Below, in pieces: positions 1 through 5,668 of a DNA stretch of 7,362 nt. Source of the DNA: Chitinophagaceae bacterium (lineage in GTDB: Bacteria; Bacteroidota; Bacteroidia; Chitinophagales; Chitinophagaceae); NCBI GenBank assembly GCA_017882205.1, contig JADGPY010000039.1:1-7362 (forward strand). The letters run 5' to 3'. Positions within the stretch are counted from its first letter, which is position 1. Each line of letters starts with the position of its first letter. Made by a program: the position numbers and the translations under genes. A model generated the notes under the pieces. That model had not been told where the DNA came from and searched no databases. It was given only the letters and a program-made list of their open reading frames with translations.

Positions 1-841
1 CTTCTATATACTTCCCTGAGCTTTTAAAATAATTTGTTTGTCTACCACACTCATCTTGTATCTCCGCCAATATATCCTGAAGTTTATCTTTTGGAGCAAT
101 GTATAAATTCGCAGGGAATATTGCAGCATTATCAACTTTCATGATTCTCTTACCGGTGCTTAACTCTAATGTTTCAATGCTTTCTATTTCGTCCCCAAAA
201 AAAGTTATCCGGTATCCATGATCCATGTATGGAAGATTAATATCCACAGTATCCCCTTTCACCCTGAAAGTGCCCCTCGCAAAATCTCCTTGTGTTCTTG
301 AATACAAGCCATTTACGAGGGAGTGCAGAAATCCCTGCCTGCTAATAACCTGGCCTGCTTCTATTCTAACAACTCCCTCAGCAAAATCTTTCGGGTTTCC
401 AATACCATAAATGCAACTAACACTCGCAACAACAATAATGTCCCTTCTCCCTGTTAATAATTGTGAAGTTGCCTGCAGGCGGAGCTTATCGAGCTCTTCA
501 TTAATGCTAAGATCTTTCTCAATATAAGTATCACTAACCGGCATGTATGCCTCCGGCTGATAATAATCATAGTAGGAAACAAAATAGCCTACCGCATTTT
601 CCGGGAAGAACTGTCTGAACTCGCCATATAATTGAGCCACCAGCGTTTTATTATGTGTTAACACCAAAGTGGGCTTCTGCACATTCTGGATCACATTGGC
701 AATGGTGAATGTTTTGCCGCTGCCCGTAACTCCTAATAATGTTTGATGACGCTCGCCATTTAATAATCCATTGGTTAGATCACGAATAGCTTCCGGTTGA
801 TCGCCGGCTGGTTGATAAGAGGATTGAAGCTGAAATGACAT
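1..841 (-). CDS. uvrB: UvrABC excinuclease subunit B, N-terminal part (cut by window edge)
   Basis: UvrB is the damage-verifying helicase-like subunit of nucleotide excision repair. It is loaded on DNA by UvrA and recruits UvrC for the two incisions, in the cytoplasm. The minus-strand reading from ATG at 841-839 gives 280 uninterrupted residues. It begins MSFQLQSSYQPAGDQPEAIR, the usual UvrB opening, and has Walker A GVTGSGKT at residues 37-44, the NKTL motif near 64-67, the tyrosine-rich beta-hairpin YFVSYYDYYQPEAY at 86-99, and VVASVSCIYGIGNP near 137-150. RGTFRVKGDTVDI at about 189-201 belongs to the domain 2 region that contacts UvrA. Full UvrB is about 670 residues, so roughly 60% lies beyond the left edge, including helicase motifs IV-VI and the UvrC-binding C-terminus. 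The start is fixed by family alignment. Position 85 is Gly where most UvrBs I recall have Glu (NAVEYF). It lies 59 bp downstream of hicA in the same direction. Identity is very secure. Confidence 0.97.
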   Translation of the reverse strand, partial: MSFQLQSSYQPAGDQPEAIRDLTNGLLNGERHQTLLGVTGSGKTFTIANVIQNVQKPTLVLTHNKTLVAQLYGEFRQFFPENAVGYFVSYYDYYQPEAYMPVSDTYIEKDLSINEELDKLRLQATSQLLTGRRDIIVVASVSCIYGIGNPKDFAEGVVRIEAGQVISRQGFLHSLVNGLYSRTQGDFARGTFRVKGDTVDINLPYMDHGYRITFFGDEIESIETLELSTGKRIMKVDNAAIFPANLYIAPKDKLQDILAEIQDECGRQTNYFKSSGKYIE

Positions 842-869
842 AGAGATGCAAATTTCTCTTAATTATTTT

Positions 870-877
870 CAAAATTA
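870..877 (-). promoter_or_regulatory. possible uvrB promoter -7 box (TAATTTTG)
   Basis: The minus strand reads TAATTTTG, an exact match to the Bacteroidota -7 consensus TAnnTTTG, 28 nt upstream of the uvrB ATG. No convincing TTG or TTTG box is seen at the usual 19-21 bp further upstream, and the region is A+T rich, so a chance match is possible. If it is real, uvrB has its own promoter in the gap after hicA and does not depend on read-through. Confidence 0.33.
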
Positions 878-900
878 GGCAAGATTAAAGGATTAATTAT

Positions 901-1143
901 TCAACCAAAAAGCTCCCGTATTATTTGATCTTTAGATTTATTAAAGTGGGTGGCTATATCTGATAAGATAGCTGACAGAGTGCCAATCTTTAAAGGATCA
1001 TGATTTGGGATTGTAATGTGATGTTGACCTTCTTGATCGGTGCTAAGCCGAATATGACTGCCTGACTGACGAGTGATCTTGTAACCATAAGGCTTTAAGA
1101 AGCGGACCATATCCTGGCCACTAATATCCCTTGGGATTTTCAT
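901..1143 (-). CDS. hicA: HicA-family toxin (putative mRNA interferase)
   Basis: This 80-residue protein matches the HicA/YcfA family, small double-stranded-RNA-binding-fold toxins that cleave mRNA and are neutralised by HicB. Visible signatures are the start MKIPRDISGQDMV, GYKITRQSGSHIRL with the conserved Gly28-Ser29-His30 (His30 is the expected catalytic residue), and HHITIPNHDPLKIGTL at about 41-56, followed by the usual C-terminal helix. It is full length for the family and carries no visible lesion, so it is likely functional. Its ATG (1143-1141) overlaps the TGA of the upstream hicB-like gene in the sequence ATGA, which implies translational coupling and explains the lack of a separate ribosome binding site. 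Antitoxin-first order suits a toxin-antitoxin pair. Toxicity is inferred from the family; a non-toxic regulatory role is possible. Confidence 0.88.
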   Translation of the reverse strand: MKIPRDISGQDMVRFLKPYGYKITRQSGSHIRLSTDQEGQHHITIPNHDPLKIGTLSAILSDIATHFNKSKDQIIRELFG

Positions 1144-1343
1144 GCTGCTATAACTTCTTCTCTAACAATATGCAAGCGGATGATTCTTCTTATATTATCA
1201 TCATAATGGCAATGAACAGCATCTTTCACCAACTCTCTTAAGGCTTCTAGAGTATCTGCTTGAGTGAAAATAGAGACTCCTAGGCCTTTGGCGGTAAATC
1301 CTCCTTCAGGGCTTTCTTCCACCATAAAAAAAATCTCTTCCAT
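1140..1343 (-). CDS. hicB: short HicB-like antitoxin (no DNA-binding domain)
   Basis: The 67-residue product has the HicB-type partial RNase H-like fold signature: MEEIFFMVEESPEGGFTAKG, then a short strand (VSIFTQADT) and a helix (LEALRELVKDAVHCHY), then a closing strand IIRLHIVREEVIAA. By family it should bind and neutralise the HicA encoded immediately downstream. Typical HicB proteins are longer and end in a helix-turn-helix or ribbon-helix-helix domain used to repress their own operon. Here the protein stops right after the last strand, so direct autoregulation by DNA binding is not expected. The first Met is preferred over Met7 because close family members begin at the same place (MxEIxFxVEE). 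From memory, very similar short proteins are often labelled '2-oxoisovalerate dehydrogenase E1 subunit beta' in databases. Nothing here supports that enzyme, whose subunit is more than 300 residues. Confidence 0.82.
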   Translation of the reverse strand: MEEIFFMVEESPEGGFTAKGLGVSIFTQADTLEALRELVKDAVHCHYDDNIRRIIRLHIVREEVIAA

Positions 1344-1359
1344 ATAAATTGATTAGATA

Positions 1360-1367
1360 CAAATCTA
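1360..1367 (-). promoter_or_regulatory. possible hicBA promoter -7 box (TAGATTTG)
   Basis: The minus strand reads TAGATTTG, an exact fit to the Bacteroidota TAnnTTTG box, ending 16 nt before the hicB ATG. That would leave a leader of only about 10 nt, which is short but possible in a phylum with little Shine-Dalgarno use. The -33 position about 20 bp upstream is a run of T without a clean TTG, so support is partial. Confidence 0.35.
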
Positions 1368-1381
1368 CTCTTAAAATTTCA

Positions 1382-1549
1382 TTAAAAAAACGGTGGTATT
1401 TTAGTTTTTGCGTGAGATAACAAATCATATATACCAATATCAATACCGGGAAATAATCTTCCATAAACAACTCGATTGTCTGATAATTCTATTTTAACTA
1501 TTGACCCCTCTTTAAAACGTTGTCGCTTTCCTGTAATTATAAACTTGCG
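1382..1549 (-). pseudogene. remnant resembling the N-terminus of an Imm26-family immunity protein
   Basis: The frame between the peptidase stop codon (1552-1550) and a TAA at 1384-1382 encodes 55 residues. The core, KRQRFKEGSIVKIELSDN followed by RVVYGRLFPGIDIGIYDLLS, looks like the first 40-45 residues of Imm26-type proteins, which start with a basic stretch, then 'G(S/D)I(V/F)KI.L.DG...YGR(I/V)L...(I/F).(I/V)YD'. Imm26 proteins are usually about 120-150 residues and are predicted immunity partners of polymorphic toxins. There is no ATG, GTG or usable TTG in the expected start region; an ATT (1537-1535) sits about where Met would be, two codons before the basic stretch. The frame ends inside or just after a run of seven T (minus strand), which suggests a frameshift or truncation. 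I read it as a decayed gene. An intact short peptide from a rare ATT start is less likely. The family match is from memory, not from a search. Confidence 0.45.
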
Positions 1550-3769
1550 TTATAAAGAGGCAGTTAATAAATAAATTGCGAGTTTATTTATTGCAGCAGC
1601 ATCCACAACTACCTGTTCCTGTGCTTCTTTCCAATTTCGTTGTTCTATGGCTTCGCGTATCCCAGGCATGGTTTTCACACCATATCCGGTGTAAAATCCT
1701 GGAGCATATAAGGAATGTTTGTACCATCCCCTCCGGGGTAATCCCTGTTCTGTTAATAATTGTTGCTCGGCATGAAATAAGAGTGAATTCATCTGAGTAT
1801 GGTCTTCTGCCAACATTGACTTGTTCCACGCAACCGAAAGCGAATCAGTACTCTTTTTCAAATTTGCCAGCGCGTTTTGCAAAGGTGAGAAATCAAGAAA
1901 TGGAACCTCTGCTTTTGGCTTAGGGACAATGAATGTCTTGGTAGGATCGGCAGCAAGCCGGTAATCATTAGAGTTGATAAGCTTGTTTTCAATAACAGTA
2001 TTCTCTCTCATCTGATCAAGCAGGTCAGATAATTCTTTCGTATATCCGTTTATGGTAGTGTACAATATTTTGAAATCAAATGGAAGAACGTCTGCATCTG
2101 CCATACGCAAAGCGATGCGTCCAGTGGTTTGGGATAATGTAACCCCATAATAGAATCCCGGATCTTTAAAACGGACATAATTATCGTAGGAATCATAAAT
2201 TGAATGGTATTCTCCTCCATTATCCTCACCACCATAGCCGATATCAATTGAAGGAACCCCAACGTGTTGAAGGAATGATGAAAAGTCAGAGCCAGAGCCA
2301 AGTGCACCAAGATCAAATTTAGTTTTATCTAATGCTTCCTGTTTCGCTTTTGCAGTCGAAGCATTTACTGCTGCCTGCGCTATCTTTCTTTCAAAGACTG
2401 TTACTTTTGTTTGTGGATCTATTACGTCTTTTGCTACTTCATTTACCAGTGTTGTTAGTGCATGTGAACCTCCGGCACCTAAAAATCCACGGCCGCTAGC
2501 ATCAGAATTTATATATACTACTGCTTTCTGTTGTAATTCTTTGTCATGAGTTTCCACCCATTCTGTAGAACCCAAAAGTCCAGGCTCCTCACCATCCCAT
2601 GAGCAATAAACTAATGTTCGCTGGGGATGCCAACCACTTTTAACCAATGCGCCGATTGATCTTGCCTCTTCTAACATCGCGGCCTGCCCACTAAGTGGAT
2701 CACTTGCTCCATTTACCCATGCATCATGATGGTTTCCGCGAACTACCCATTCATCAGGATATTTTGATCCTCTCATTTTCGCTATAACGTCATAGCAGGG
2801 TACAATCTTCCAATCGAACGCAAGCTTTATATGGACCTTTGTTTTCCCTGGCCCCACATGATATGTAAAAGGCAGGCCACCATGCCAATCACCTGGCACA
2901 ACAGGACCATCAAGCGCTTGAAGTAATGGAGTTGCATCATGATAACTTATTGGAAGTACGGGAATTTTAATAAGATTTGGCGCTGCTAACCGATCAAGTC
3001 TTTTCGCATCTTCAGTTGCCCCAACACCTGGCGTCAAAGGATCACCAGGGTAAATGACCATATCCATTACTGATCCCCTTTGCACACCGTATTCATTTTT
3101 GAATGCTCCTTTGGGATATACATCTCCCTGCGTATAGCCGTCATCGGAAGGATCTGAATAAATAATGCAACCTATAGCTCCGTGCTCTTGTGCTACCTTT
3201 GGCTTGATGCCCCGCCAGCTACGTCCATATTTAGCAATAACGATCTTTCCCTTTACATCAATTCCAAGGGTTGCCAGCTTATCATAGTCATCCGGTAATC
3301 CATAATTTACAAATACCAGTTCGGCAGTTACATCTCCATCTGCACTCCATGCATTGTAGGTAGGTAGCTGATCGGCTTGTCCGGATGTTGCATCCTCCTT
3401 AAATGCAGGCTCCTTGAGCAATGCAGTGAAAGTAGTTGGTGAGATCATTTCCAACTGGCGCGTTTTAGGAGTTGGAAATAAAACATGAAAGGTTTCAATT
3501 GCTGCATCCCAACCCCAGCTTTTATAGAGGCTCAATATGTATTCAGCATTTTCTTTACTGCCGGTAGATCCAACATTATGAGGTTTGGAGGACAATCGTT
3601 TTATATTTTGTCCAATGTCTTCACGGCTTAATCCACCATCAAACTTCAATTCTAATTGAAGCTGTGCCTGTCTGGATGAAGGCGTAAATCCGGTTATAGT
3701 TTTCGTTTGCGAAAAACAAACATTGGAAATCAATAAAATAGCCGCGAGGGCAGGATATATTCTTTTCAT
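1550..3769 (-). CDS. secreted M28 metallopeptidase, glutamate carboxypeptidase II/PSMA-like
   Basis: This 739-residue zinc exopeptidase is predicted to be exported; the N-terminus MKRIYPALAAILLISNVCFS is a signal peptide with likely cleavage before Gln21. Domain order follows glutamate carboxypeptidase II and the transferrin receptor: a PA (protease-associated) insert at about 145-320 (FVNYGLP, GKIVIAKYGRSWRG, GCIIYSDPSDDGY, GDPLTPG), the M28 core at about 320-560, and a C-terminal transferrin-receptor-type dimerisation domain at about 625-735 (GLPRRGWYKHSLYAP...PGIREAI). Expected two-zinc ligands are all present: His347 and Asp357 (GNHHDAWVNGASDP), Glu395 next to the catalytic base Glu394 (SWDGEEPGLLGSTEW), Asp423 (YINSDASG) and His522 (EYHSIYDSYDNY). 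It should be active. The frame is open 27 codons further upstream, but that part overlaps the amidase gene and buries the signal peptide, so ATG 3769-3767 is chosen. It lies 25 bp after the amidase stop, probably co-transcribed. Several glutamate-specificity residues of human GCPII are missing, so substrate is unknown. Confidence 0.93.
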   Translation of the reverse strand: MKRIYPALAAILLISNVCFSQTKTITGFTPSSRQAQLQLELKFDGGLSREDIGQNIKRLSSKPHNVGSTGSKENAEYILSLYKSWGWDAAIETFHVLFPTPKTRQLEMISPTTFTALLKEPAFKEDATSGQADQLPTYNAWSADGDVTAELVFVNYGLPDDYDKLATLGIDVKGKIVIAKYGRSWRGIKPKVAQEHGAIGCIIYSDPSDDGYTQGDVYPKGAFKNEYGVQRGSVMDMVIYPGDPLTPGVGATEDAKRLDRLAAPNLIKIPVLPISYHDATPLLQALDGPVVPGDWHGGLPFTYHVGPGKTKVHIKLAFDWKIVPCYDVIAKMRGSKYPDEWVVRGNHHDAWVNGASDPLSGQAAMLEEARSIGALVKSGWHPQRTLVYCSWDGEEPGLLGSTEWVETHDKELQQKAVVYINSDASGRGFLGAGGSHALTTLVNEVAKDVIDPQTKVTVFERKIAQAAVNASTAKAKQEALDKTKFDLGALGSGSDFSSFLQHVGVPSIDIGYGGEDNGGEYHSIYDSYDNYVRFKDPGFYYGVTLSQTTGRIALRMADADVLPFDFKILYTTINGYTKELSDLLDQMRENTVIENKLINSNDYRLAADPTKTFIVPKPKAEVPFLDFSPLQNALANLKKSTDSLSVAWNKSMLAEDHTQMNSLLFHAEQQLLTEQGLPRRGWYKHSLYAPGFYTGYGVKTMPGIREAIEQRNWKEAQEQVVVDAAAINKLAIYLLTASL

Positions 3770-3794
3770 AGAGGTCAATTTAAAGAAAAATAAT

Positions 3795-5435
3795 TTATTG
3801 GAAAAACATTGGATGCATCTTGTTCCAGCCTGTTGCCTGCTGGAATGCATTTGCTACTGCCAGCAAAGTTGCTTCATCGTATAATTTGCCAACAAGAGTA
3901 ATGCTTGTTGGGAGATTACGTTTGTTAAACCCAGTGGGCATGCAAACCACAGGATATCCTGTCAGATTGGTAATGGCAAGTTGATGACCACCAAAAGTTG
4001 GACAGATGATCACATCATACTGATCCATTAATTCACGTACTTTTTGCATCAGCAGGTATCTATGTCGGTTAGCATTGATGTAGTCTACTGCAGGAATAAA
4101 TCGTGATGAACGAAATTGGTTTGGCCAATCACCTCTTCCTTGACGTGTCATCATATCATCCAGGTTAGAACGCGTAAATTCATCAAAGGCTGCTGCACAC
4201 TCTGCTCCGATAATAAAGCTTACGATATTGATATTGTAAATCCCGGAGTCGGGAAAATCAATCGGAATTAGATGCGCTCCTAATTCAGAAAATTTATTTA
4301 ATACAGCCTGTTCATTTCCGAGTGTATCCTTTTTAAAATAATTCTTTGCATATCCTATTTTGAGTTTCGACAAATTTGCTTTCCCCGTATAATTGAAAGG
4401 CATGTTGACTGCCGAGCCATCCTTTTCGTCTGTGCCATGTAGATAATTAAAAACGACAGCGGCATCTTCAGCACTTCTGCAGAGTGGCCCAACTTTATCA
4501 AGGCTCCAGCTTAACGTCATGGCACCACTCCTGCTTATTGATCCGAAGGTTGGACGTAAGCCTGTTGCACCGCAGGTTGAAGAGGGAGAAATAATAGATC
4601 CTAACGTTTCAGTTCCAATGGCAAATGGAATGAGGCCGGCTACTGTTGCCGCAGTAGAGCCTGCAGAAGAGCCACTGGAGCCAAACTTCAAGTTCCATGG
4701 ATTTTTTGTTCTGCCACCATACCAATAATCACCCATGGCAAGAGCTCCGAGAGAAAACTTTGCAATGAGTACAGCACCAGCCTCTTTCAATTTTGTATAA
4801 ACATAGGCGTCAGCATCCACCACCTGGTCTTTGTAAGGAGCCGCGCCCCAGGTTGTCTTTGTACCTCTTACAGCGAAAAGGTCTTTTAATCCATATGGAA
4901 TACCATGTAAGGGACCACGATATTTTCCCATGGCGATTTCCTTATCCGCCTGTCTCGCCTGTTCCATTGCAATTTCCGGAGTCAGGGAAATAACACATTG
5001 AAGCGTATCTCCGTATTTTTTTAATCGCTCAAGAAAAAAATTTGTGAGGGATTCTGAAGTAATCTTTTTATTCTTTATAAGGGAAGCAAGCTGCAATATT
5101 GAATAATAAGCAAGTTCATTTCGATTTTTAGGAAGATTGACATTTGCTGGAATATCCCAGGCAATACGAGCCTGTTCTTTTTTGAACTTCATCCCAGGTA
5201 AGATTGGGCTTTGCCAAAGGCTCATCGGAACTTCATTTCCAAGATGATAACTATGCATTTTATTAATTTCTTTTACGGTGCCTTTCACATTATCATACAT
5301 GGAGTCCATTTCCGGTTGGGTGAAGGCAAGGCCAAGAAATTTTTCACCTGTGACCAGGTCCGGTTTTATTAGGGTATCCTGGGCTATAGCATAGCCTCCA
5401 AAGAAAATACATGCGAAGAGCAATAAAATTTTCAT
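3795..5435 (-). CDS. secreted amidase-signature family enzyme
   Basis: This 546-residue protein belongs to the amidase-signature family (GatA, FAAH, peptide amidase), which hydrolyses C-N amide bonds with a Ser-cisSer-Lys triad. The start MKILLLFACIFFGGYAIAQ is a clear signal peptide (AIA|Q), so the enzyme acts in the periplasm or outside, unlike GatA. Triad residues by alignment are Lys184 (GIPYGLKDLF), cis-Ser256 in the Gly/Ser-rich signature GSSGSSAGSTAATVAG (252-267), and nucleophile Ser280 in GTETLGSIISPSSTCGATGL. The usual GGSIR around the nucleophile is LGSII here. About 100 residues precede the catalytic domain. DVIICPTFGG and LTGYPVVCMPTGF near the C-terminus are typical of the family, and the length is normal. 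It is probably first in a two-gene transcript with the M28 peptidase 25 bp downstream. A Glu-tRNA(Gln) amidotransferase role is unlikely because of the signal peptide and the lack of gatB/gatC. Natural substrate is unknown; peptide amides or N-acyl amino compounds are inferences only. Confidence 0.92.
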   Translation of the reverse strand: MKILLLFACIFFGGYAIAQDTLIKPDLVTGEKFLGLAFTQPEMDSMYDNVKGTVKEINKMHSYHLGNEVPMSLWQSPILPGMKFKKEQARIAWDIPANVNLPKNRNELAYYSILQLASLIKNKKITSESLTNFFLERLKKYGDTLQCVISLTPEIAMEQARQADKEIAMGKYRGPLHGIPYGLKDLFAVRGTKTTWGAAPYKDQVVDADAYVYTKLKEAGAVLIAKFSLGALAMGDYWYGGRTKNPWNLKFGSSGSSAGSTAATVAGLIPFAIGTETLGSIISPSSTCGATGLRPTFGSISRSGAMTLSWSLDKVGPLCRSAEDAAVVFNYLHGTDEKDGSAVNMPFNYTGKANLSKLKIGYAKNYFKKDTLGNEQAVLNKFSELGAHLIPIDFPDSGIYNINIVSFIIGAECAAAFDEFTRSNLDDMMTRQGRGDWPNQFRSSRFIPAVDYINANRHRYLLMQKVRELMDQYDVIICPTFGGHQLAITNLTGYPVVCMPTGFNKRNLPTSITLVGKLYDEATLLAVANAFQQATGWNKMHPMFFQ

Positions 5436-5473
5436 ATTATCAATTTAGGGTTTAAAGCTACAAAGAAGGGTTG

Positions 5474-5510
5474 AACCACGGAGACACAGCGACACGGAGT
5501 TACACGGGGA
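5474..5510. repeat. degenerate tandem ACACGGAG intergenic repeat
   Basis: The plus strand contains successive imperfect copies of an 8-base unit: CCACGGAG, ACACAGCG, ACACGGAG, then TTACACGGGG. This resembles the 'CCACGGAGACACAGAGACACGGAG' repeat that I recall from intergenic DNA of many Bacteroidota and some other phyla, where it is often mistaken for small open frames. It is G+C richer than the DNA around it. Such elements often have a complementary right half (CTCTGTG...); here only a weak hint, TTTCTCT at about 5528-5534, follows, so this copy looks decayed or partial. It lies 39 bp upstream of the amidase start, so it would be in that gene's promoter or leader. Function is unknown. Confidence 0.6.
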
Positions 5511-5581
5511 AACAATTGTGAAATGTTTTTTCTCTAAGATAATGCTTCACATAATTTAACTGTTAAGATTCCCTCTTCGCC

Positions 5582-5611
5582 TTGCCCTCCGGGCGAATTA
5601 TCGTACCTTTG
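5582..5611 (+). promoter_or_regulatory. typA promoter, Bacteroidota type (TTG-19 bp-TACCTTTG)
   Basis: TACCTTTG at 5604-5611 is an exact match to the Bacteroidota -7 consensus TAnnTTTG, and TTG at 5582-5584 stands 19 bp upstream, within the usual spacing for the -33 box. Transcription would start a few bases after 5611, giving a leader of about 50 nt before the typA ATG at 5669. The strand, spacing and position all fit. An inverted repeat, TTCGCC (5576-5581) with GGCGAA (5592-5597), flanks the -33 box and could be an operator. An AGGA at 5651-5654 is 14 nt from the ATG, too far for a normal Shine-Dalgarno sequence. Confidence 0.65.
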
Positions 5612-5668
5612 CACTCCAAAATGATAAAAATCAGTTAGGATATTACCGGCAGGAAATAAATATTATAT

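Larger units (their letters stand above)
5436..5668. other. divergent intergenic region between the amidase gene and typA
   Basis: This 233-bp gap separates two outward-facing genes. Its left part, next to the amidase start, holds the degenerate ACACGGAG repeat, and its right part holds the typA promoter. A short palindrome, TTAAC-T-GTTAA, lies at 5556-5566. On the minus strand TAGCTTTA (5460-5453) is a 7-of-8 match to TAnnTTTG that could serve the amidase gene, but no -33 box goes with it. I see no protein-coding frame or structural RNA worth calling in this stretch. Confidence 0.7.

Noticed and set aside
225..410. 61-codon plus-strand frame inside uvrB
   Set aside because: It is antisense to conserved UvrB sequence and has no features of a gene.
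842..900. Rho-independent terminator after hicA
   Set aside because: Only loose A/T complementarity (TAATTTT with AAAATAATTA) is present, with no G+C stem.
1576..1923. 115-codon plus-strand frame opposite the 3' end of the peptidase gene
   Set aside because: It is antisense to the conserved dimerisation domain; the product looks like nothing recognisable and there is no promoter before it.
2050..2316. 88-codon minus-strand frame within the peptidase gene
   Set aside because: It is a shifted reading of the region encoding the GSGSDF and EYHSIYDSYD active-site motifs; the real frame is obvious.
3770..3850. Longer N-terminus for the M28 peptidase, adding 27 residues from an ATG at 3850
   Set aside because: It overlaps the last codons of the amidase gene in another frame and would put a cysteine-rich, non-hydrophobic stretch before an otherwise perfect signal peptide that begins at the ATG at 3769.
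5556..5566. TTAAC-T-GTTAA palindrome as an operator or terminator
   Set aside because: The arms are 5 bp with a 1-nt centre, A+T rich and without a T tract; this is expected by chance in such DNA.
5621..5638. Five-codon leader peptide (MIKIS) upstream of typA
   Set aside because: The ATG lies only a few bases after the likely transcription start, has no ribosome binding site, and there is no attenuator hairpin after it.
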